Origin: Botryosphaeria dothidea
Taxonomy: Eukaryota; Ascomycota; Dothideomycetes; Botryosphaeriales; Botryosphaeriaceae
NCBI GenBank assembly: GCA_011503125.2
Contig: WWBZ02000001.1
Span: 5,890,001 to 5,954,000, forward strand
Direction of reading: 5' to 3'
DNA: 64,000 bases
The notes under the pieces were generated by a model. The model was not told the DNA's origin. It ran no database searches and saw only the letters and a program-made list of their open reading frames with translations. Shown here in pieces: positions 54,960 to 64,000 of the stretch; the first letter of the stretch is position 1; each line of letters starts with the position of its first letter. A program made the translations under genes and the position numbers.

Positions 54960-56020
54960 TTTGAGGCAAGGCTGAACTTTCGAGTGGTCTGAATTGCTGT
55001 TGGAAATTTGAACGCTTCTGCTGCGGGGGCTACACTTTAATAGTCAAGCTGCAGTTGTCGTGCAGCAATACTTGCGACCAACGGCACAGTGAGAGCTGCC
55101 TCTTCTCAGAAACAGTAATAAACGCCGACCGACACATGTTTGTGGTGCGTGTGGAGGCTTTGCTGCCTACAAATCAGTTGTTGAGCCAATCGTGGCCGTC
55201 GAGGCTACGAATTATTCGCTTATCCGACCTTCCGTTTGCTTACATGCATGCATCTTTCGCAGCGCCCCAAACCATTTCCAATTCAGCCTTGTGCACATAC
55301 TTCAAACTGGAAGGTCGAATACAAAGCGACGAGAGAGCCAAAAGGCGACTTGAAATATTCTGTTTTCTTCAATGCTACACATCTCAGTCGCTCAGCAATG
55401 ACGGAAGGGGCAGCTGTGATCTTGCCTATACCCAGAGTCACAGTGGCCGATAACATTGGGAATCCTGCTCAATAGAGCCCATAGATAATGGGATTTTCCA
55501 ATGCCAGCTCAACTGTTTTACAGCAGCCAGCAACGGAGTCGTACGCGGAATGGCTCAGCTAATTTGACCACGGACGAATACCGCATAAAAGAACATTAAC
55601 TCGCCGCATCATTTAATTCTCGGAACCGAGTCTCATGTATGACTTCCTTGAAGTACAGATTAGAGGTCCTTTGTTGTTCCGGTCTCGTGATCCCAAGAAT
55701 CCCCCACTCTCCACGCCCGAGGGCCGTTTCTCGGGCGGGGAAGCCGCCCTAACGATAACAACTCGCCTAATCCTTACTTTGGAGAAAATGTAGACAACGC
55801 GAAAGTTAAGCTTCTGTTGGAGCTTCCCTTAGCAATCCGTATCCGTGTTCTTTTCCCCTCTTGGACGTGAATGCGCTAATACCGTGGACATCGGGCGTCA
55901 AAGGCGGCAACCGCATCGCCGTGGTATGTATTTAAGCCGCTTGCATCAGCGCATGTACCGTGTACCTTAGTTCACCTATATTGAGTTCCAGTACGAATTG
56001 TAGCTGCCTCGACTGTCGCT
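54960..56020. other. Divergent intergenic region, no convincing gene
   Basis: About 1 kb. A GC-rich inverted stretch near 55725-55755 (CGGGCGG ... CCGCCC) and several CCGCC/CCCCAC motifs lie upstream of the amine oxidase start and could be regulator-binding sites. Open frames at 55055-55475 show no family signature. Confidence 0.4.
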
Positions 56021-58184
56021 ATGAGTCCTTCTCCGCAGCCGCATCCATTCGATCCTTTGTCGCCCCAAGAAATCAGACTTGTAAGTACGCATTGCTCAGC
56101 AAGGTCATCACAGTATACTTTTCTTATTGAACACCATCAAGGCATCAGGCATCATCCGAAATGCACTGGTCGGCAGCGACATTCTCTTCCGTGTTATTAC
56201 GCTGTGCGAGCCGCCTAAGAAGGAGATGATACTGTTTCTCGAGTCAGAGCACACCTCATCCGAACAGAAACCCCATCCGGCTCGCATCGCAAAGGTTCAA
56301 GCATACGTTGGGTCTTCGAGCGGGAAACCTATCTTCACGGAATTCATGGTTGATATTGATGCAAAGAAAATCACGAGGGAAGAAGAGCTTCCAGGCAAAC
56401 ATTCGTACATTGATGCCGACTACATGCGCCAGGTGGAAACCGCCTGTCTCGCTGATGCAAAGGTTCAGGAAGAAATCAAATCTCTCAAACTGCCTGAGGG
56501 AGCAACGGTTGTGGTCGAGCCTTGGGCCTATGCGACTGATGGCATGAACGACATGAGTGAGCGTACCACAATGGTAAAAAGAACCCACCCGGCGATTGAC
56601 GCCTCATCGTATCTGTGCTGAAACTCGAGAAAGTGCTGGTTCTATATGCGGCTCTCACCGCACCTTGACGCCAATTACTATGCGTACCCGCTTGATGTCT
56701 GTGCTGAAGTTTCCGAAGCGCTCGAGGTGGTCAAGCTGTATCGTCTGCCTTCAAGCGCAGAAGAGGGCATCAACAACGTAAAGAAGGACTTCAACAGTCA
56801 AAAAGTCCATGCCAGCAGTGAATACCATCCAGATCTCGCGCAAGAGCGCCGAACTACCACACGCCCATACCACGTCTCGCAGCCAGAAGGGCCATCCTTC
56901 CAATTCAGTGGCAACCTCCTCAGCTGGGAAAAGTGGACGATGCGAGTCGGCTTCAACTACCGCGAAGGCATGACTCTGCACGACGTACGATATGATGGAC
57001 GGAGCATCTTCTATCGCCTGAGCTTGTCTGAGATGTTTGTGCCCTACGGAGATTCTCGATGCCCATACCCTCGCAAAGGCGCATTCGACTTGGGCAACGA
57101 TGGAGCAGGCGTGAATGCAAACAACCTGAAGCTCGGATGCGACTGCCTCGGGCACATCAAATACATTGATGCCTGGCACAATACTAGCACTGGAGATCCC
57201 GTCAAGTTACCGCATGTGATCTGCTGCCACGAGATCGACGACGGCATCCTGTGGAAGCACACAAATCCGCGCACCGGCAACGCCGTCGTGACGAGGTCCC
57301 GAGTCCTCGTTCTCCAGACCATCATCACCGTCAGCAACTACGAGTACATCTTCCTCTTCCACTTCGGGCAGGACGCATCGGTCCACTACGAGGTCCGGGC
57401 CACCGGCATCCTCTCCACAGCCCCCATCGACATCGGCGACAAAGTACCCTACGGCACCACCGTCGCCCCCGGCGTCCTGGCCCCGTACCACCAGCACCTC
57501 TTCTGCCTGCGCATCGACCCGGCCCTCGACGGCCACCGCAACTCCCTCGCCGTGGAGGAATCGCACCCCATGCCCGTCGACGACCCGCAGAACCGCTTCG
57601 GCGTCGGCTACACCACGACGTCCGCCATCGTGCCGCACGAAGCCGGCCTCGACCTCGACCACTCCGCCAACCGCGTCTTCAAGATCATCCACGAGCGCCG
57701 GCCGAACCCCGTCACCGGCACGCCCGTCGGCTTCAAGCTGCTCCCCTGCTACAGCCAGATGCTGCTCGCGCACCCGTCGTCGCACCACGCGCGCCGCTCC
57801 GAGTTCGCTGCGCACGCGGTCTGGGTGACGCGGCACAGCGACGACGAGCTGTACGCGGCGGGCAAGCACACGATGCAGTCGTCGGGAGGCGAGGGGATTG
57901 CGTCGTGGATTCGCGGGCGGCAGGCGGACCCGGGGCAGGAGACGTCGGTCAGGGATGAGGATATCGTCGTGTGGCACACTTTTGGGTCGACGCACAATCC
58001 GCGGGTCGAGGATTGGCCGGTCATGCCGTGCGAGAAGATGGTGGTGGGCTTGAAGCCGCTGAACTTCTTCTCGGGGAATCCGGGGCTGGATGTTGCCATT
58101 TCCACGCAGGATGCGAACAGGAGCGTCTTGGTTGGTGACGCTGAGGGTTGTTGCCAGACGGCGAGTGCGTCGAGTAAGCTGTAG
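56021..58184 (+). CDS. Copper amine oxidase (topaquinone-dependent)
   Basis: 680 aa, three exons: 56021-56080, 56142-56573 and 56634-58184, with introns of 61 and 60 nt. It oxidises primary amines to aldehyde, ammonia and H2O2. The topaquinone precursor is Tyr400 in 'ITVSNYEYIFLF'. The catalytic base is Asp316 in 'FDLGNDGAGVNANNL', 84 residues upstream as in other family members. Copper ligands are His450 and His452 ('PYHQHLF') and His618 ('STHNPRVEDWPVMP'). All key residues are present and the length is normal for a fungal CuAO. There is no signal peptide, so it is cytosolic or peroxisomal, and the C-terminal 'SSKL' resembles a PTS1 peroxisomal signal. The last codons give Ser-Lys-Leu. Confidence 0.93.
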
Positions 58185-58402
58185 CTGCAGAGGCTGATTT
58201 GAGGATGGGAATCGGGAAGAAGGCTTCTGGTGTAAAAGCAGCAACTACAATCATGACTCTCGGTTCAGTGTTGTCTTAGTCACTAAATAATGAGGGTACC
58301 GGCTCCATTCCAAGATGTCCAAGTGAGATACATGAGATTTCTTGCTTGCAGTTGGATGAGATATATCCTCAAAAGTGGAAGTGGGAGAAAGACCATCCCT
58401 CT

Positions 58403-59626
58403 CTAGTCCTCAGAAAACCCCAGCATAGTGATCATTTCCCATACTCCGCGTCCGGTGAACTTCTCTTTTTGCCCAACGATATTGGCGCGAACAGGTCCTG
58501 TCCATCGGCGATAGATAGGCGTGGAATGCAGAACAATGTCATTCGACGTGTCGACCTGAAGAGATCCATCCTCCCCTGCGTCGAACGTCATGGTAAGTTT
58601 TGTGGGCGGCTGTTCCCCAGCAGTGGGTGGCCATTTTCCGCTGGTGCTGTTGTTGTCGTTGGGCACGGGCCGGACCTTGACGCTTCCCACATCACACGCA
58701 GCTGCGAGCACCCTTCCATTCTTCGCGACATAGCCGCTGGTGTATTCCTCTCCTGCCTGGTCAATAACGTCAAACCAGACAACACTGTACTCCCCGATCC
58801 GCGCGTGGCCCCAATTCCAAGCCTGAATTGTTTTGGTAATAGAGCGGTCGCCCCAGTTCTTGTCATGGTAACCCACTCCGTTTGTGACGACGATCTCTTC
58901 CGACGCATGAGTCTCTAGGTCAGTTATAGTAAGATTGACGGTAGCGATGGCATCAGGAATAGCGTTAGCCCATCCCATGTTCGGAACAATTTGGGTGTCT
59001 TGCGCAACATCGATATTGGCAGAGCAAGGGTAGTGGGGAGGCGCAATCTGCGTAACAACACATGGTTAGCGGAACAAACTGCGGTAGATGTGAGGACTGC
59101 GAACCGCTTCGAGCACGAAAGTCCCTTGCACGCCCTGGTCTGGAGCATCTATGATGATAGTGTATTTGCCCATGCCGTCTTCGCTCTTGAAGCTGAACCC
59201 GACTCCATTCCAACCCCCGCTTGCGCCCTCGACGCATCGTTCCTGCGTGATGATGGCACCACTGGAGTTTAGGGCTACCTCTTCCAGCATGGTACCGTTT
59301 GGAAGCGTGACGGCCAAGGAGATTGAGGTCAGATTCGTTGGGGAAGAAATTTCAAAGGAATTGTAGAAGACCACCGTCAACCCAAAGTCTGAATCCTGAG
59401 CGGCAGCGTCGAAATACCACCAGTCCCATGCAGAGGCATTGTTATTGAGAACGCGTGGAGCGTCAAAGTTATACGGCTGGCTGGTGAAGTCGATTTCGGT
59501 AGAACCATGACTAGGCTTAGATGCTAGGAAGATGTTCGATATCAATTTTGGAATGTAATTTGGCACGGCAGCACTGTATACGCTGATGAGTGGGGCGAGA
59601 AAAAGGAACTTATGGAAAGACATCAT
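58403..59626 (-). CDS. Secreted CrtC/lipocalin-like protein (Diels-Alderase-like family)
   Basis: 388 aa from the ATG at 59626 (402 from 59668). Exon 1 ends at 59105; a 57-nt intron (GTTCGC...ACGCAG) joins 'FVLEA' to 'IAPPHYPCSANIDVA' in frame. The start at 59626 gives a good signal peptide ('MSFHKFLFLAPLISVYSAAV'). 'WDWWYFDAAAQDSDFGLTVVF' is the typical first block of CrtC-N lipocalin-like proteins, and 'HDKNWGDRSITKTIQAWNWG' the typical later one. Fungal relatives include pericyclases such as CghA or Fsa2, but many members have no known reaction. N-glycosylation sites (N-x-T/S) are frequent, in keeping with secretion. It is convergent with the amine oxidase 218 bases away; no polyketide synthase is in the window, so a Diels-Alderase role is not supported by context. 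Confidence 0.78.
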
Positions 59627-59668
59627 TGTTTCCACAAACAGACCTAATAATAGTCCGGGGAGAATCAA

Positions 59669-60261
59669 ATGAGCGGAAGCGAAATCCGCGCTGCTTCTGT
59701 CATTTTAGATCAGCTTCCAGCTCATCAGATATAATCCAATGGACAAGGGTGCTCTTTCATGGACATCCTCGTCCAAACCTTGCTTTGCAGAACCTTCTTG
59801 AAACCGCCCTAGTGGCAAGGGATAAAAGCTCCGGGAGTGCCGGCAAGTGCGGGGCAGGGTCGACATGCTTGACATGGTGTTGAGCTTTGGAAGAAGATAG
59901 ACACAAGTCGTGGGCTACTTAGATGTAGTCCAGGAGCGCAATAGAGCCTTCGAAGCTGCTCTAGAAGGGCTTAATATCAAGACAGATGTAGAAGAAAGCC
60001 AAGAAGATGGAAGACTGGCAAGAGGGGCAATGAGAGAGTTACTATACGGACGGACGGCCCGGCATAGTAAGCTTAGTACTATAAGTTTAGGAAAGAATTT
60101 GCCTAATTAGGATGTTTGCGGAAGCGGAAAGTAGCCCCGACACCGCGTATTCATCTCGTATAACCTCGTATACTACTTTTTCGTACGAGATGCCTTCACA
60201 CACACTTTGTATGGAAAGTAGAGACCTATTTTCTCTGTAACCTCTTCCGCTGGATACCAAT
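59669..60261. other. Intergenic region, possible transposon debris
   Basis: Purine-rich stretch with a 66-codon open frame at 59910-60110 lacking a family signature. Stretches such as TTGCGGAAGCGG (about 60114) and CTCTTCCGC (about 60242) are partly complementary but no target duplication was found. Confidence 0.35.
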
Positions 60262-61785
60262 TTAGATATACTGAGTGAAAGGCAGTCGCTGTAATTCTGA
60301 TCTGGGTTTCAGAACATTCTCAAAGACCTCATCCAGCCGTTCGACTGCTTCATCGGAGATTTGTCGATGCAACTGTTGGATTTGAGAGTGAAGAGTTGTG
60401 AGGTCAGAAAAGAGAGTAGATTCTGCCTGTCTCCTGAGAGGGAGGTTGGTAGGCTTGCTTATATATATGGGTGATAACTACATAACCGAGGATACTAAAG
60501 ATCCGAGAGAGAGTGCCGATGCGGGGTTGGGCATCAAAGAGTGTTGTTGTATAAAGGATAGAATATTCGAGATAACTGAGATGCCTGAGGTAGTAAGGCA
60601 AGAAAGTCTGACAGCAACACAATCCTTTTCCCGTCCAGCTTCACCCCGAACTTCTTTCCAGTCTCATTCCAACTCTTCTCGTCTAGGCCTATTCCTTTCA
60701 GATCAACCCACACCATATGTGTCTCAACATCTTTCAGTAGCCGTCCGCCCCTCCGCGTCCACATCCCACCCACAGCCTTGGCCAGGTCGTGAACCCTCAT
60801 CCAGGTCTTGATCTGCTCCGGCTCCCCCCATTCATTGCTTCCGAACCCCTCATCAATAGCAGCCCGCGCTGCAGTGGCCAGCACTCCGGCCTGCCTCATC
60901 CCACCGCCAACGGCCTTCCTCAACCGCCTCACTCCGTGCACCAATGCCGCCGACCCGACCACCACTGCTCCCATCGGTGCCCCTAAGCTCTTGCTGGAGA
61001 CAAGGCACACGGCATCACACAGACGGACGTAATCGCTCAGGCTCCCTGCACCCGCTGCCACAGCCTCCCACAGCCTCGAACCATCCATGTGCATCAGCAC
61101 GCCCCTCTCGTGACACCAAGCGCTGACATCACGGAGCTCCGTCAGCGGCATGATTTTCCCCCCACTGGGAATCTCAACACCGACAACAGCCGTCGGCGTC
61201 TTATGCACATCGTCCGTCAGCAGAGCATGCTTCTGCACATCCGCAAACGCCGGATGCTTCCCATTCCGCGGGCGAATCCCCCTGCACACTAGCACCGCTA
61301 AGCAGCGCAGGACCACCTGCCTCCCAGTGGATGATGTGGGCGTCGGCGCTGGCCAGGATGGCGTGCGGCGGGGCGCGGTCGAGCAGGGCGGGCAGGCCGA
61401 GCTGGTTGGCCATGGTGCTGGAGAGGCAGAAGGCGGCGGCCTCGGCGCCGCAGAGGGCCGCCACGTGCCGCTCGAGCGCGATGGTGGTCGGGTCCTCGCG
61501 GTAGACGTCGTCGCGCAGGGTGGTCCTGGCGATGGCGCGGAGCTGGTGGAGGGAGGGCGTGGTGACCACGTCACCTGACACACGTACCGAAAGTACGTCA
61601 GCATCAAGAGACAGGGAGGGAAGGATGAATTGAAGTGGGGTGCTGAGGTACTTTCTGAAGTCGTTGTGGGAATTGCGGGTGGATCCCCATTCGACGCCAT
61701 CTTTTGCAGTACTGGCAGTTGTTGACGGCTGCATGATTCCTCTGAGTGGTATCTGTGAGGGGTTTTTTTTGTCGATGGTGTTCAA
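60262..61785 (-). pseudogene. Threonine aldolase-like gene, broken by a solo LTR and a frameshift
   Basis: PLP-dependent threonine/beta-eliminating aldolase relic. The N-terminal part reads 'GDVVTTPSLHQLRAIARTTL', 'DDVYREDPTTIALERHVAAL' and 'HIIHWEAGGPALLSGASVQG'. At a run of five C (61278-61282, G on the coding strand) the frame shifts by one. The homologous reading resumes as 'IRPRNGKHPAFADVQKHALL', and continues to the PLP lysine in 'CLVSSKSLGAPMGAVVVG' and 'GKRIVL'. There a 240-bp solo LTR is inserted. Beyond it the missing C-terminus ('HRQISDEAVERLDEVFENV') continues in frame to a TAA at 60262-60264. The frame shift could be a homopolymer sequencing error, but the LTR insertion cannot be. 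About 27 unexplained residues precede 'GDVVTTP' and may be a retained intron. Confidence 0.85.
60374..60613 (+). mobile_element. Solo LTR (family B) inside the threonine aldolase relic
   Basis: 240 bp, from TGTTGGATTTGAGAGTG to AAGTCTGACA, flanked by the target duplication GCAAC at 60369-60373 and 60614-60618. It is more than 90 percent identical by eye over its first ~95 bases to the element at 61830-62080 in opposite orientation. A TATATATATG box lies near 60459. The break in the aldolase frame coincides exactly with the duplication, so the insertion is dated after the gene was formed. Confidence 0.92.
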
Positions 61786-61829
61786 TGTTGATTCTTTACT
61801 GCTACGGATCAGATCATTAGATAAGTACC

Positions 61830-62080
61830 TGTCAGACTATTTTGCCCTACTATATCAGGCATCACATTCTTTCGGGCATCAAGATCAATAGCTACTCTTT
61901 GCCACCTCCTCACTACTCCTCATATTCACAAGCTTCGGATATCAACATCGGCTTCTATTCTCCTCGGTTATTCAAACACTCTTTTATATATATAAGTAAG
62001 CCTACCGACCTCCCTCTTAGGAGACAGGCAGAATCTACTCTCTTTTCTGACCTCACAACTCTTCACTCTCAAATCCAACA
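61830..62080 (-). mobile_element. Solo LTR (family B), inverted relative to the one at 60374
   Basis: 251 bp, TGTCAGACTA...AATCCAACA on the plus strand, with the target duplication GTACC at 61825-61829 and 62081-62085. It begins 44 bases upstream of the first ATG of the aldolase relic. Each member of the pair has its own different duplication, so they are two separate insertions and not the ends of one transposon. Confidence 0.92.
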
Positions 62081-62085
62081 GTACC

Positions 62086-64000
62086 TCATATATGCGATCC
62101 TCCCAGAGCACGATAGCAACCTCCACGCGTCCGACTTTGGGGGATCATCTCGCCGGAACAATCCGATTCATCACCGCTTCATCTAATCTATCTGATAACG
62201 ATCGGGACGACAGCGAAACCGGAGTTTGTAGTGAGCCGCCGGTAGCGCAGAAAAATAATCGTATTGCACCATTTCAATTGTTTCGCAATAGGGACGGACA
62301 GTGCCCGAAAGTGTCGAAGAATGAGTCTTGCTCCAGGCTGGCGTCGGGCCCCAAGGCGCATCCCGGACAATGGTTGCGGCTGTTCCCACTTCGTGCCGCA
62401 TCCTATTTGTCTTAAACACAGACAAGTTGTTTTTGACTTCTGGAAAACTTTAGAGCACTTGTAGCTCACTCTGATCTGTGAAGTTTGCTGTTGCTAGGCT
62501 TATGGAGAGAGATCCGCAGGGTCCGGCGTAACCCTATGGCAGCTTTTCGGGGGGGCTTTGGCCAATTGGCTCTTTGACTCCTACAATAGTACAAGGTGCA
62601 CATATGTCGGAGCTTCCGAAGTATCCACGGCGTAAGAGCACCTGATCCCTCCGATCCTCGAAGCGAGAATTTCTTGCCTGATTTACTCTGGACCTATCAT
62701 GTGCGCGAGCGTGTCGTTCGTGAGTTCCAGAGCACGTGAAACCGGAATAGGCAGTCGTTTCGCGAGGGCCGCGATCGCTGGGCAGTGTCTTCCCGTGGGG
62801 TTTCAAGAAGTGAGCGTATTGGATCTCACTACTCAGGTCGCTTGCACTGCCCAGGGGAGGGCCCACATGTTCTAATATAGCGAATCACTGTCGTCCGTGG
62901 CCCGTCGAGTTTTAACCGAACCTCCACGCCCAGAAAATCCAGATCACGACGGAATCCTTCGGTGGGCCAAGATGCCTAAAGCAGGTTTTCTTATAGTGAC
63001 CCACGAATTACGTCAAAGACAAAGTACATGTTGCAAGCATACACTTGCGGGCCACAATACGTAGGCGGAAGGTGGTATTTACCTCTGCCGCTGCAACCGG
63101 GCTCCTGTAGGCTAACCTAACCATTCCGAGACTAGCAAGACGGCATAACGTGAGTCTACACCCACAGCAGTTTCTCCTGTAAAGTGTTGCAGGTCCTCCG
63201 AACATGTTCGCCAAGGATTCGTTCGGGCCCAGTCAAAAGTAGCAGCGATCCATTGCTTAATCGCGCCGGCTGCCCGAAGCAGTTAGCTTCAGGCCGTTTA
63301 TTCATAACTGCCCGCAGCCCTCCGAGTGCCGGAACACCTCCCAGCATGGACGAAGCACGGATTAAACGAAGAGACTAGTTGTAAACGGCAAGTCCCGGTA
63401 TCTACGCCGATTTCAGTCGGATACTCGGGAGGAATTTGCATTCCGCCCGAGTAATACCGTCGGGAGGCCGAAGCACGTCAAAGGGGAATGAGATGATTGG
63501 ATCTAATCAGATGAGCTCCTGACATGGAGAGAGTCTTGGCATGGCGCAGACAGCTATGTGCTTATAAAGTGCTCGTATCCTTCGGAGGATGGCCGACGGT
63601 CCCACTTGTTCCTGTACGCCTCGGCGCATATCCGAGGCAGACACCACGAACGGAGTGTCAGATGGAAGCAGCAATGCTCAGCACGTTCGGCTACCTGTGG
63701 CAAACCTGGAGGCGACTCTAAGCTTGCTTAGGCAGCTCCCTTCGAGCACGCCAACAGCAGCTTTACTGCTTCTGGATATTCCAAGAGAGGGGTTTGGCGC
63801 AGGAACACGGGTGAGATCTAATCTGATGGATCAGGTGTGGAGATGCATTGTGGAAGGCCTGGATGCCGCATGTGTCTGCGATCGCTGAGAACTGTGGAAA
63901 AATTGGAAAAATTGGACAGATGGTGTGAGGCGAATATCTGCAAACGGCATGCTGCATAATTGGTCTGCTTGGCAGAGACATTCTCGCGACTGCCAGCTCT
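62086..64000. other. Terminal intergenic region, no gene recognised
   Basis: About 1.9 kb with short open frames on both strands (for example 63589-63888 on plus) without family signature or convincing start context. No mobile-element ends were found. Confidence 0.35.

Noticed and set aside
57207..58244. Long minus-strand open frame of 345 codons over the amine oxidase
   Set aside because: Arginine/valine-rich antisense shadow of a GC-rich exon with all catalytic residues of a CuAO on the plus strand.
61580..61680. An intron removing the ~27 residues before 'GDVVTTP' in the aldolase relic
   Set aside because: A GT and an AG exist at suitable places but the resulting length breaks the reading frame; left as unresolved.
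60369..62085. A single DNA transposon with ~240-bp terminal inverted repeats carrying the aldolase gene
   Set aside because: Each repeat is flanked by its own different 5-bp duplication (GCAAC and GTACC) and has TG...CA ends, so they are two independent solo LTRs.
1..64000. CRISPR arrays, rRNA genes, bacterial operons
   Set aside because: No regularly spaced repeats or rRNA-like stretches were seen, and the gene structure is clearly fungal with introns.

Overview
The window is nuclear DNA of a filamentous ascomycete (Pezizomycotina). The evidence is short spliceosomal introns of about 47-70 nt with GT...AG ends, Zn2Cys6, HET, DUF6594, NACHT and RTA1 families, and the presence of solo LTRs and a MITE. 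The genus cannot be fixed from the sequence. Intact genes end in TGA, TAG or TAA, so the standard code applies. No rRNA, tRNA, CRISPR array or replication origin was recognised.

Layout. 0-4.3 kb: a Zn2Cys6 regulator and a secreted class II peroxidase. 4.7-9.4 kb: a broken HET gene carrying a solo LTR, tail to tail with an intact HET gene. 9.9-19.6 kb: a compact group that looks like an uncharacterised biosynthetic cluster. It holds a DHA2-type MFS transporter, a 2-oxoglutarate/Fe oxygenase, a PNPOx-like flavoprotein, a tyrosyl-tRNA-synthetase-like protein with altered substrate-pocket residues, and a membrane-anchored heme-oxygenase-like diiron oxidase. 21-31 kb: a membrane protein, a HET relic with a hAT-type MITE beside it, a caspase-like protein with a C-terminal membrane anchor, a small unknown protein, a DUF6594 protein and a dead UNC93-type transporter. 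31-40 kb: TauD-type dioxygenase, HPP membrane protein, NACHT/ankyrin relic, SDR and ALKBH1-like protein. 41-50 kb: truncated RTA1 relic, a small secreted Ala/Pro/Asp-rich protein and a large dead lipase-NACHT-ankyrin gene. 52-62 kb: OYE-family reductase, unknown membrane protein, copper amine oxidase, secreted CrtC/lipocalin-like protein, and a threonine aldolase gene broken by a solo LTR. No gene was recognised from 62.1 kb to the end.

Two themes stand out. First, the 9.9-19.6 kb genes are arranged as divergent and convergent pairs with short gaps. They pair an amino-acid-activating fold with three candidate redox enzymes and an exporter, as expected of a pathway that modifies an amino acid. 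Second, the surroundings are a graveyard of allorecognition and transport genes. Seven genes carry in-frame stops, frameshifts, deletions or LTR insertions. Four solo LTRs with perfect 5-bp target duplications and one MITE with a perfect 8-bp duplication are still readable. Two LTR insertions can be placed inside former reading frames, because the flanking frames rejoin once the LTR and one duplication copy are disregarded.

All functions are inferred from reading translated sequence and recalled family motifs. No database search was run.
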